Below, in pieces: positions 36,642 to 44,889 of a stretch of 64,000 bases of DNA. Source of the stretch: Bacteroidales bacterium UBA5762 (lineage in GTDB: Bacteria > Bacteroidota > Bacteroidia > Bacteroidales > TTA-H9); contig DIEY01000003.1 of the NCBI GenBank assembly GCA_002418865.1, positions 21,995 to 85,994 on the forward strand. The letters run 5' to 3'. Below the pieces are notes generated by a model. It had not been told where the DNA came from, did not search any database, and saw nothing but the letters and a program-made list of their open reading frames with translations. Each line of letters opens with the position of its first letter. Position 1 is the first letter of the stretch. Position numbers and translations under genes: made by a program.

Positions 36642-37712
36642 CTATAATTTAGAGATGGTTAATTTTACCGTAAACTGGTAATAAGTAATCCATCGTACGC
36701 GCTCCAGTTCATCAAAAGGATAAACTTCAGCAATTACAGTCCTTTGATTTTTCCCTCTTATGGCTCTAAATTCTTCAGGTACTTCTTCTGTAATTAAATA
36801 TATATCCTTGATGATTCCTTTACTACGAGAACCATCCATAAAACTTAGTTCAACTATATCGTTCAACCTGAAATACTCAAGATTCTCCTGAGGAATGTAA
36901 GCCTTAATAAAGATTTTATCTAAATTGCTAATGAATAATGCAGCTTCCTTCTTATAAGTTATCCCTTTGAGTGGGGTATTAATTTTAGATATGATACCAT
37001 TTACGGGTGAAATGTAGTAATAATCTATTCTTTGTTGACCACCGGCTCCCATAGAACTTCCACTTATACTTACATTAGCCGATAATTGCTGCTTCTGTAA
37101 TTCTTCTAATTGCCTCAAATAAATATAAAGCTGAGAAAGTTCCTGATTCGATTTCGTTAAATCAATACGATAGTCATCGAGTAACATTTTTTGCTGTTTC
37201 AGTACTACAGGAGGATACACATCGAGGTAAACTTCCAATTTCATTTTCTCAATCAAATCCTGCGTTTTACTAATTCTTTGTTTTACATCAGAGATATCAA
37301 TTTGCTTTAACTGTATATTTCGCTTGGTAAGGCTAATTTCGCGCAAGAGCCAATTGCTCGTACCCTCTCCATCACTCAACGAAATAGTTGCATTTAGTTC
37401 ATTATCATCATCGAAAAATTCAGTTCTGTATCTGAACAAAGTATCCCCAGCTTTTACCGTATCCCCCTCATTAACAAAATATTCCATAATCTTCATGTCA
37501 TTCATCTCCATTACATCAAAACGACCCGTAATGACTTCACCCAAAGCCGAAGCAGATACATTACGGCGAATTAAATAAATGATAAGGCTCGTAATAAGCA
37601 AAATAAAGATAATCAAATAGATAATTCTATCTATATTGCTTCTTCTGCGGGGTTGCTCTTCCTTAATCCCCGTTATTACACTCGCCTTATTTTGAAATTT
37701 AAACTGCTTCAC
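36642..37712 (-). CDS. HlyD-like periplasmic adaptor (membrane fusion protein)
   Basis: 356 residues: a short basic cytoplasmic start, one membrane helix (29-48) and a first lipoyl half (IMEYFVNEGDTVKAGDTLFRYRTE). A long helical hairpin region (about 120-215) follows, then the second lipoyl half (GIISKINTPLKGITYKKEAALF) and a beta-barrel domain (KAYIPQENLEYFRLNDIVELSF). Adaptors like this bridge inner-membrane machines to TolC-type channels. No ABC transporter is in the operon, so the partner is probably the GT2 synthase and the TolC-like protein encoded upstream. This would be an unusual use of HlyD proteins, although Alg44 has a comparable adaptor fold. Confidence 0.82.
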   Translation of the reverse strand: MKQFKFQNKASVITGIKEEQPRRRSNIDRIIYLIIFILLITSLIIYLIRRNVSASALGEVITGRFDVMEMNDMKIMEYFVNEGDTVKAGDTLFRYRTEFFDDDNELNATISLSDGEGTSNWLLREISLTKRNIQLKQIDISDVKQRISKTQDLIEKMKLEVYLDVYPPVVLKQQKMLLDDYRIDLTKSNQELSQLYIYLRQLEELQKQQLSANVSISGSSMGAGGQQRIDYYYISPVNGIISKINTPLKGITYKKEAALFISNLDKIFIKAYIPQENLEYFRLNDIVELSFMDGSRSKGIIKDIYLITEEVPEEFRAIRGKNQRTVIAEVYPFDELERVRWITYYQFTVKLTISKL

Positions 37713-37746
37713 AAATTCTTCTATGCTATTAAATTATCGTATTCTT

Positions 37747-39873
37747 TTATTGAACTTTATTAATCGATCGTGCATCATTCTCAAGTAATCTTCTTAAATC
37801 ATGTATCGCTATTTCATTGATTCCCAATTTAATTATGATTTGATTGATGAAATTCTCCAACATAAGACGATCAGTAAAATCATTTGGACTTAAAACTATT
37901 ACAGTCTTGTCCTTGCTTATTTCCATTTCTTCTGAAAGTTTGCCTTCTACATAAGCAATATCAGGATGCTCGTAGGCCATAACAAAAACCTTATCACTTA
38001 ATCCGTAGATCATAGGTAAATAAGCTTCGGGATAAAAAACAGGAATGGAGACACTCAGCTCTAATTGATGCTCATCGCAATACTGCCTGGCCGCATTCAA
38101 CAAATCGAGATAAGCACCCATGCTGGCTTCCTGATTGGTTTTATATTGTGTAAGCGTATGAGGCTCAATATCGAGATGTATGCCTTGTAAAACAACTTGC
38201 TGATATTTTCCCAATAATTCGAGAAGTGCTTCCTTGCCCTTGTCCAAAAGACTATTGTGCCCTATAAGCAAATGAACTTTAATATGTTGGCCGTTGCATT
38301 TAAAAACAAAATCTTGAAGTTTTGCAATATCGCTCTCCTGAGCTGAAACCAAGACTTCACTAATTCCATTATTTTTAAGGTATGCTATAATGTGTTCATT
38401 TGTAACTTTTTTAAACTGTTCTGACCAGATATAAATGTATCTGTATCCATTGTATTTTATGCCCATTTCCTCAGGATTGAATACGGTAATAAAATCGTTA
38501 GGATTATCGGTATCAAGGTAAGTGAAAATCTTTAACAATTTCAAATACATATCTTTTTTCAAATCCACGAGTTCAATTTCAACGGCCAATTTTTCATCCA
38601 GAATTTGCATGACACGGAGCGGGCTATAAGCTTCATCTTCGAAGTCACTCATAACGATTTCTTTTCTAAGTCGTTCTTCAATTAGTAACTTTTTGAAATA
38701 GAAAGAGGTAAATTGCATTTTCTTGAATTGAAATTCATAGTAATGATTGAGCAATTCATTTGCAGAGGCGAAATTTTCTATATCTTGTTCATTTTCTACT
38801 ATCTGTAAACGAGCATCTATTTCTTTTGCTGAACTGCTACCAAACTTAATGGGCGCACTTGCAGCCAAACCTACCGAAGCATAATTTCTGAAATGAGAAG
38901 GTGTAGGCTGCATGATATTATAACGAAAAAATGGTCTGACTACGAAATCATTCCACCGCCAATGTTCGGCCTTATATCTTTCGAGCTGCAAAGCCTTTGC
39001 CTCTTCATGCATTCCCGATTGATTGAATAGGCTTATCATCTTTTCTGGGTCAATATCAAAAACCGGCAAGTAAGCATCGCGGAATGTCTCATCCATAAAA
39101 ATTTCAGGAATGCCTTCCCTGAGTTTAGTATTAAAATATACTTTGTTATCATTAATTAATGCTTCGAGCTCAGCTGCCTTACTTTGAAGTTCAAGTAGCT
39201 GCTCCCAAGAAGCAATCCTTAGCAAATACATTTGTTGGGCAATACGAAGCTGCTCATCCACTACTTGTTTCCTATGTGCTAATAATAAAGCCTTCTCACG
39301 CTTGAAAAGATATGTAATATAAGCATATAAGTAAAGATAAGAGGTTTGTTTAGTTTGCAATTTCTGTTCTAATAAAGCTAAATCTCTTTGTTTTTCAATA
39401 GCCTTGACCTTGGATTTGTTGGCAAATAAACCGCTGTTGAGCAAATCCCATTCTATTCCGAGATACAATCTGCGAACGTAGGAAATATCTTCATCAGTAA
39501 TAACCCCTGTCTTAAAATTCTCCTGATAGTTAGTTACAAACCTTAAACCAGGGTCGGAACGATAATTCTTTATCTGACTTTCGTAGAGTTCGATAAATGC
39601 GTCTGATTGATTCATTAGGCTATAATCGTTTGCAAATAACATATGTAATAAAGCAGTATCACTTATCATTTTTTGAGGTACTACCTGATTCAACTCTGTT
39701 AGTAAAAATGAATCAACCTGATAAGCTATTTGTTTTAGGCTCAAACTGTCAATGTTCTTTATGGGATACTTTAGTTTCTGAGCAAGTGTAAACCCCTCTG
39801 GGAACAACAAAATAACAGTAGCAATGAAAATTATCTTAAATAAATATTTCAATATATTAATTGGTATATGCAT
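37747..39873 (-). CDS. TolC-like outer-membrane channel fused to a GH18-like TIM-barrel domain
   Basis: 708 residues, first gene of the operon. A signal peptide (about 1-31) is followed by an all-helical and strand region (about 60-460) with the long heptad-rich helices of TolC/OEP proteins. Residues about 470-700 are a different alpha/beta domain with GH18 landmarks. Q563-G-I-H-L-D-I-E570 aligns with the DGIDLDWE active-site strand and keeps D568 and the catalytic E570. LSVSIPVFYPEAY and VFVMAYEHPD follow in the expected order. A hydrolase fused to the export channel would suit polymer trimming or guidance. Whether the barrel lies in the periplasm or outside is not clear, and it could be an inactive glycan-binding form. 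Confidence 0.72.
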   Translation of the reverse strand: MHIPINILKYLFKIIFIATVILLFPEGFTLAQKLKYPIKNIDSLSLKQIAYQVDSFLLTELNQVVPQKMISDTALLHMLFANDYSLMNQSDAFIELYESQIKNYRSDPGLRFVTNYQENFKTGVITDEDISYVRRLYLGIEWDLLNSGLFANKSKVKAIEKQRDLALLEQKLQTKQTSYLYLYAYITYLFKREKALLLAHRKQVVDEQLRIAQQMYLLRIASWEQLLELQSKAAELEALINDNKVYFNTKLREGIPEIFMDETFRDAYLPVFDIDPEKMISLFNQSGMHEEAKALQLERYKAEHWRWNDFVVRPFFRYNIMQPTPSHFRNYASVGLAASAPIKFGSSSAKEIDARLQIVENEQDIENFASANELLNHYYEFQFKKMQFTSFYFKKLLIEERLRKEIVMSDFEDEAYSPLRVMQILDEKLAVEIELVDLKKDMYLKLLKIFTYLDTDNPNDFITVFNPEEMGIKYNGYRYIYIWSEQFKKVTNEHIIAYLKNNGISEVLVSAQESDIAKLQDFVFKCNGQHIKVHLLIGHNSLLDKGKEALLELLGKYQQVVLQGIHLDIEPHTLTQYKTNQEASMGAYLDLLNAARQYCDEHQLELSVSIPVFYPEAYLPMIYGLSDKVFVMAYEHPDIAYVEGKLSEEMEISKDKTVIVLSPNDFTDRLMLENFINQIIIKLGINEIAIHDLRRLLENDARSINKVQ

Positions 39874-40453
39874 CCCTATAATTATTCTTTTTTTAGTCTC
39901 TAATCTTATACCAGATGTCGATTATTCACCTTCTCTGTATGCACACATCTTCAGTTATCCATAAAACTCTAAGAGTTTTTTGAATAGGAATCATTTACTT
40001 ACAAAAACTAAGAATTTTTTCTAACATTAATATTTCAATCGTTCATTTCGAAAAATTTCGCAACACTTTCCTAAATATAGAAAAAGTCTGTTCCATTTTG
40101 AAACTAGTTGTTGAAGATCGTGAGACACTAAGTATATAAGAACGAATGAAATGTAGGATTCAAGCCTAAATTGTGCAAAAAGATGTATGGGGAAGTTTAA
40201 ATGGGAATATTTCTACCAAAGGCTCACCCTTAAGTAATCTGCTTTAAATGCTGATTCTATTCCATTAAGAATTATATAGTGCAGAAAGTAAAAACAATTC
40301 AGTCGTATTTTTAATCCTCAAATTAAATATTTTATGGTGCCGATTCAGGCAAAACAAAATTAACATAAATGATGTCTATTCGAAAAAAGGCTTAATTTTA
40401 CCAGAAACTTCAAGTAATAAAAATATTAGGTAATTTAAAATCCTTCTCTAGGA
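39874..40453. other. 580-bp divergent regulatory region between the polysaccharide operon and a sensor kinase
   Basis: No convincing ORF or RNA is present. It should contain the promoters of both divergent units, but no full TTTG/TAnnTTTG pair stands out. A perfect inverted repeat, AAAACTC-TAA-GAGTTTT (39963-39979), lies 90 bp upstream of the operon's first codon and could be an operator or a small hairpin. Confidence 0.5.
39963..39979. repeat. Short perfect palindrome upstream of the polysaccharide operon
   Basis: Two 7-bp arms (AAAACTC and GAGTTTT) are separated by 3 bp, with extra T residues on the right. Its position between divergent genes suits a dimeric regulator site, but chance occurrence in AT-rich DNA is possible. 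Confidence 0.35.
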
Positions 40454-42037
40454 ATGGACATTTTTATTATAGCAGACGATGATACTTCTGAGAGTTTAAA
40501 AAATTCTATCCAGAAGTTTGGGCACAGGGTAGTTGGAAGAAACGTAAATATAACCAAAGCCTTAAATCTTATTGATGAAATAAAACCTAACATAGTAATC
40601 CAATCTTTAAGCAGCATTGTCGAAAATAGATGGGTAGAATTGGATAAGGTTATTAGGACGAAGGGTCTTTCAGTATTATATATCATCAGTCGCTCACAGG
40701 AAGAAGTATTAAAAAAAGAATTACCCGGAAAATCAGTAAATTATATTATTCAGCCTTTTAGTGATGAGGAGCTCAATCATGCAATTGAAGATAGCCTAAG
40801 TTCTTCCATTATTGATGAAACAGGATATGAAATCCATTTAATGGAACATCTCTTAAACGAAGTGAATTTTGCCTTCATCCTAACCGATAAAGTTGGTATC
40901 ATTTCATACATTAATAAATCGGCCATCGAATTACTCGATATCGAAAACAAAAATTCCACGCTAAGAGGTTTCTTATTACAAGATGTCGTCAATTTGCTGG
41001 ATGAGACAACCGAAAACCCCATACACCTCATTTTCAGTTCTCAAAATCAACCCTCAGATAAAACCTATGGTGAGGCTATATTACTGACTCATAGAGGACA
41101 AAAATTAAATGTTTTATACACATTTAAACCTTTGCATAATTTGGCAGAAGAAATGATAGGATTTTTATTGTCATTTCAGGATATAAGTCCACTAAAAGAA
41201 CTATTTGCCATTTTGCAACGCAAAAACGAGCTACTTGAAGCACGACTTACCGAAAGAACCAACAACTTATTAAATCAAAATATTTTGCTCGAAAAAGAAA
41301 TCAATCAACGTTTAAGATTTGAAAAAGAACTTGAACAAGCTTTATTAAAAGCAAAAGAAAGCAATCGGTTTCGCAGCAATATAGTTTCAACGCTATCGCA
41401 TGAATTTCGCACCCCACTCACTACTATACAAAGCTCGGTAGATATCATCGAACGCCTTATCGGCAATTCTCCCGAAAACGATAAAATTCACAAACATTTT
41501 CTGCAGATAAAAAAGTCAATCAAAACTTTAAGTGAAATGCTTAACGATGTTCTCGAGATAGAGAAAGCAGATAATCAAGCAGAACTTGAGCTAAGCGTTA
41601 TCAAGCCACTCGATTTTTTTGAAGAATTGATTGATAATTATCGATTAGGCATTGGAAGCAAGCATAATATTGATTTTCAACATAATGCCATGCCCATGGA
41701 GATACAAACCAATCCAAAACTCCTCTCTCAAATTATGAGCAATTTGGTTTCTAATGCTTGCAAATACTCTGAAGAGCATACCACGGTAAGAATTATTGTT
41801 TTATTTAAAGAGAATGAGTTACAAATACGCGTTTCTGACGAAGGGAAAGGGATATCCAACGAGGACTTACCGCATATTTTCGAAACTTTTTATCGAAGCA
41901 AATCGGTCGAGAACATTCCAGGTAGTGGTCTGGGTTTGTCAATTATAAAAAAAGCCATTGATGCCCTCCATGGTGAAATTAAGGTAAAAACCACCATCAA
42001 TAAAGGAACCCGATTCACTATACATTTACCATTATAA
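40454..42037 (+). CDS. Sensor histidine kinase with N-terminal pseudo-receiver and PAS domain
   Basis: 527 residues with no membrane helix, so soluble. Residues 1-115 form a receiver-like domain that keeps the acidic cluster (ADDD, 7-10). It has Q50/S51 where the phospho-acceptor Asp should be, and Gln instead of the conserved Lys in YIIQPF, so it cannot be phosphorylated in the usual way. A PAS domain (about 135-255), a coiled coil (about 255-305), a HisKA domain with H316 in STLSHEFRTPLT and a complete HATPase (NLVSNACKYS, DEGKGIS, GSGLGLSI) follow. It is transcribed away from the polysaccharide operon and is a likely sensor for it, by position only. No partner regulator is encoded nearby. 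Confidence 0.85.
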   Translation: MDIFIIADDDTSESLKNSIQKFGHRVVGRNVNITKALNLIDEIKPNIVIQSLSSIVENRWVELDKVIRTKGLSVLYIISRSQEEVLKKELPGKSVNYIIQPFSDEELNHAIEDSLSSSIIDETGYEIHLMEHLLNEVNFAFILTDKVGIISYINKSAIELLDIENKNSTLRGFLLQDVVNLLDETTENPIHLIFSSQNQPSDKTYGEAILLTHRGQKLNVLYTFKPLHNLAEEMIGFLLSFQDISPLKELFAILQRKNELLEARLTERTNNLLNQNILLEKEINQRLRFEKELEQALLKAKESNRFRSNIVSTLSHEFRTPLTTIQSSVDIIERLIGNSPENDKIHKHFLQIKKSIKTLSEMLNDVLEIEKADNQAELELSVIKPLDFFEELIDNYRLGIGSKHNIDFQHNAMPMEIQTNPKLLSQIMSNLVSNACKYSEEHTTVRIIVLFKENELQIRVSDEGKGISNEDLPHIFETFYRSKSVENIPGSGLGLSIIKKAIDALHGEIKVKTTINKGTRFTIHLPL

Positions 42038-42097
42038 TAAATTGATAAATAAAGGTTTGAATTTTAAAATCTAATATAAAGCGTCTCTTAGATGTGG

Positions 42098-43333
42098 CTA
42101 TTTAGAAACCTGGTTAAATCTTGCAACGGTAGAAAAATTATAAACAATCCCATCATTAGACGTAATTTTTCCTATTATATAAATGCTTTGAGTACCTATT
42201 TGAGGGCGATCGGATTTTACTCGAAACTTAAGTGATACTTTATCCATATCGGGTAATGGATTGTAATAAATTGCAACATTTCTTGAATTGGCCACAAAAA
42301 CAGCCTCTTCGATTTCTTGGTCCAAAGCAGTATATTCCATTGGCAATAAAATCTTTATTTCGGCTCGGCCTTTTATTTCACCTTTGTTTATTTCAATAGA
42401 AACTATAAAACTTTCGTTGCCTTTCACCTGATCGGGTACCCAGCAAATTGCATCTACTTTATTGGCTTCTTTTGTTACAACATCCTTCGAGGATATCATT
42501 TCTTCCTTTTGGGTAGTTTCTTGAGCTTGTTGTTCAGAGCTCAACCCTTCTTGTAATTGTCGCTGTTTCCATGAAGCACTGGTTTCTTTTCCATTATCCG
42601 AAGTTGATGAAGGCTTATCGTTTTTAAAATTGAATGAATACCCCAAACCAACAGACGTATATTGTAATACATCCTTCTTGCCAGTAGTTCCCTCATACGC
42701 ATCCAGTTGGTCACTATTTGAACCTAAATAAGCTGTTTCGAGCGAAAGCAAGAATTTTTCAGACAAATGAATATCGAAACCCAGCCCAAGAGAAAAATCA
42801 CCCTCGAGCATGCGGCCATTAATTCCACTGCCTTCACCATCACCTACACTCCGTATAAATATTTCAGAGGGATACTTGTATAAATCTGCTTTATAGTTCA
42901 TTAATCCAATGCCCGCAATCCCGTATAATCGCGTAGTGTATTCCTCCTTTTTATTTCTGAAAAAAGAAGTAAAATCATAAGTGGTTTCTAAACTCGTTTG
43001 AAAAAGATCGGATCTGAATGAATAATACTCAATCCCAACATCTCTGCGACCAGCATATTCCCCATTGATTACTCTTCCTCTTACACCCCATGCTGGTGTT
43101 ATTTGTTTGGTTAAGCTTAATCCATAACCCAATCTCCAGTCTCGAGGATATGGGATGGGATAAGATGCTCCCTTAATAACTACAAGATCACCATAATAAA
43201 ACATTGCGCCCGAATGTAGATCTATACGCCAATTCTTCCAAAATGAGGATACTGTAGTATCCTGCTTTTGTGCCATTAGATGAATACTGCCGACCATCAG
43301 ACTAATTAAGATCAACAGAACCTCTATATTCAT
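42098..43333 (-). CDS. Outer-membrane beta-barrel protein with C-terminal extra domain
   Basis: 411 residues. A signal peptide ends near HLMAQ, followed by an N-terminal barrel region (about 25-245) with alternating strands such as WRLGYGLSLTKQITPAWGVRGRV and VLQYTSVGLGYSFNFK. A polar linker (about 245-300) leads to a 110-residue beta-rich domain of unknown type. I place the start at 43333 because AGGAG sits 5 bp upstream of it; the ATG at 43348 lies just before that site. It converges on the sensor kinase gene. A role in the neighbouring polysaccharide system is possible but unproven. Confidence 0.68.
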   Translation of the reverse strand: MNIEVLLILISLMVGSIHLMAQKQDTTVSSFWKNWRIDLHSGAMFYYGDLVVIKGASYPIPYPRDWRLGYGLSLTKQITPAWGVRGRVINGEYAGRRDVGIEYYSFRSDLFQTSLETTYDFTSFFRNKKEEYTTRLYGIAGIGLMNYKADLYKYPSEIFIRSVGDGEGSGINGRMLEGDFSLGLGFDIHLSEKFLLSLETAYLGSNSDQLDAYEGTTGKKDVLQYTSVGLGYSFNFKNDKPSSTSDNGKETSASWKQRQLQEGLSSEQQAQETTQKEEMISSKDVVTKEANKVDAICWVPDQVKGNESFIVSIEINKGEIKGRAEIKILLPMEYTALDQEIEEAVFVANSRNVAIYYNPLPDMDKVSLKFRVKSDRPQIGTQSIYIIGKITSNDGIVYNFSTVARFNQVSK

Positions 43334-43530
43334 TTTTCTCCTAAACATGGTGATATTTTTTTAAGAACCTGAAGATTATTCTTTGCGTCAAAAAATATTC
43401 CATAAATGATAAAACAAAATCAATCAATATATTATATATCGAAAGATAAAATCATTAGAAAAATTATGGAATAATGAAGTCTAATTTGGGAATGTATGCA
43501 ATCACGTTCGATGATACGAGACTATACAAA

Positions 43531-43552
43531 AATAAGACCTTAAGGTCTTATT
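43531..43552 (-). terminator. Rho-independent terminator of tRNA-His
   Basis: AATAAGACC (43531-43539) pairs perfectly with GGTCTTATT (43544-43552) around a TTAA loop. Read on the minus strand it directly follows the tRNA and is continued by T residues. Confidence 0.8.
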
Positions 43553-43629
43553 TGGGGTGGACGGTGGGATTCGAACCCACGACATCCGGAACCACAATCC
43601 GACGCTCTAACCGCTGAACTACGCCCACC
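43553..43629 (-). tRNA. tRNA-His (anticodon GTG)
   Basis: On the minus strand the acceptor stem GTGGGCG pairs with CGTCCAC. A further G (43629) faces C73, giving the extra G-1:C73 pair specific to tRNA-His. The anticodon loop reads TTGTGGT with GTG at 34-36. The T-arm is GTGGG-TTCGAAT-CCCAC. The 3' CCA is genome-encoded (43553-43555), unlike the other two tRNAs in this window. Confidence 0.95.
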
Positions 43630-43641
43630 ATATTGAGACGG

Positions 43642-43671
43642 CAAAATTACTATAATTTTTCAAATAACAAT
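43642..43671 (-). promoter_or_regulatory. Probable promoter of tRNA-His
   Basis: TAATTTTG on the minus strand (43642-43649) matches the -7 consensus exactly. The best -33 candidate at the right distance is ATTG (43668-43671), an imperfect match. Confidence 0.5.
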
Positions 43672-43683
43672 TACATCTTATAA

Positions 43684-44763
43684 TTATTTGAAGTAATAGG
43701 CTGCTTCATTAATCTGATCAATGGTTTGGATTTGTTGTGGTGGTTTTAAATAAGTTCCTAAGAACCGATATATCTTTACCCTGATTTCTTTAGCCGTTTT
43801 TGTGTCTATCCTGTCAAATGAATGGCCTCCTTCAACATCCTGATAGATTTCATATTCGAATTTCTTGTTCGCGGCTTTTAACGATTTAATCAGATGTTCT
43901 ACTTCTAATACATTCACATCGTCATCGTTGGTGTTAGTATGAATCAATAAAGGCGTTTGTAGTTTTTCTGCATTCCAGACAGGTGATCTACGACGATATT
44001 CTGCAGTATTCTCAGCGGCAGTTTGGCCAAGATGATAATCGGCCGCAAAAAGTTCCTGATAAGATGGTCCATGATATCCCATCCTCGCTATCAAATCACT
44101 GACGGGTACGCCGGCAAAAACCACAGCATAATCCGATGGATGCTCGAAAACATCCATCAAGGCTATGAGCCCACCATGACTCCATCCCACCAAGCCTACC
44201 CTGTTCTTATCAACAAAAGAATAATTTTCAATCATATAATTACGGGCTGCATGAACATCCTCAATCTCAAGACCGCCATAATCTATTTTTTCGTAAAACG
44301 ACTTGCCATATCCTGTTGAACCTCTGTATTCGGGTGCAATTACAATATATCCCTGATAAATCATCTCCCGAATTATATGTGTGTGATAGGTCGTAAAATC
44401 TGCGTGAACTCCTCCATGCGGCAACACAATTAATGGATATTTCTTCGAATAGTCGATCTGTCTCGGAATAAAAACATAACAGTAAAATTTCAAAGGATTG
44501 TTTGCTCCAGTGGCATCAGGATTCTTTATAACCCGTGGGGGTGGCCCGGTTATGTAAACCTTATCAATATAGGCCATGTCTCCTACTCTATCGAACCATA
44601 AAATATCGTCGCTAAGCTTCTTTAAAATATCGAACTCATGTGTTAGATCATCTATCTTTTTTTCTAAACGACGCAAGGCCTCATCATTTGTAATCTCTTG
44701 AGCATGCATTTGCAATGCCAGTAAGGCGAAAACCAGCATTAAAGCGTACTTTTTTCTTTTCAT
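43684..44763 (-). CDS. Secreted S9-type prolyl oligopeptidase-like alpha/beta hydrolase
   Basis: 359 residues. A signal peptide ends at about HAQ (22), then a coiled-coil segment (about 25-55) and an alpha/beta-hydrolase domain. The nucleophile is S195 in GLVGWSHGGLIAL. The oxyanion segment is LPHGGVHADF, and a C-terminal HTNTNDDDVN and EGGHSFDRID supply the acid and histidine. The N-terminal beta-propeller of full S9 peptidases is absent, so it may be an esterase or small peptidase acting outside the cytoplasm. The frame is open 12 codons upstream, but ATG 44763 starts the signal peptide. Confidence 0.83.
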   Translation of the reverse strand: MKRKKYALMLVFALLALQMHAQEITNDEALRRLEKKIDDLTHEFDILKKLSDDILWFDRVGDMAYIDKVYITGPPPRVIKNPDATGANNPLKFYCYVFIPRQIDYSKKYPLIVLPHGGVHADFTTYHTHIIREMIYQGYIVIAPEYRGSTGYGKSFYEKIDYGGLEIEDVHAARNYMIENYSFVDKNRVGLVGWSHGGLIALMDVFEHPSDYAVVFAGVPVSDLIARMGYHGPSYQELFAADYHLGQTAAENTAEYRRRSPVWNAEKLQTPLLIHTNTNDDDVNVLEVEHLIKSLKAANKKFEYEIYQDVEGGHSFDRIDTKTAKEIRVKIYRFLGTYLKPPQQIQTIDQINEAAYYFK

Positions 44764-44836
44764 AGCCTCTGAAATTTTTACGACGTAAATATAAATCATT
44801 TCTTAATATATTGATCTGCTAAGCAAACCCTAAGCC

Positions 44837-44872
44837 TTTGAAAACTATTTAATGCAAACATAAATATCTTTG
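44837..44872 (+). promoter_or_regulatory. Possible promoter of rlmN
   Basis: TTTG (44837-44840) and TATCTTTG (44865-44872) fit the consensus boxes, but the spacer is 24 bp, longer than usual. Confidence 0.35.
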
Positions 44873-44889
44873 CAAACGAGCTGCAAAAT

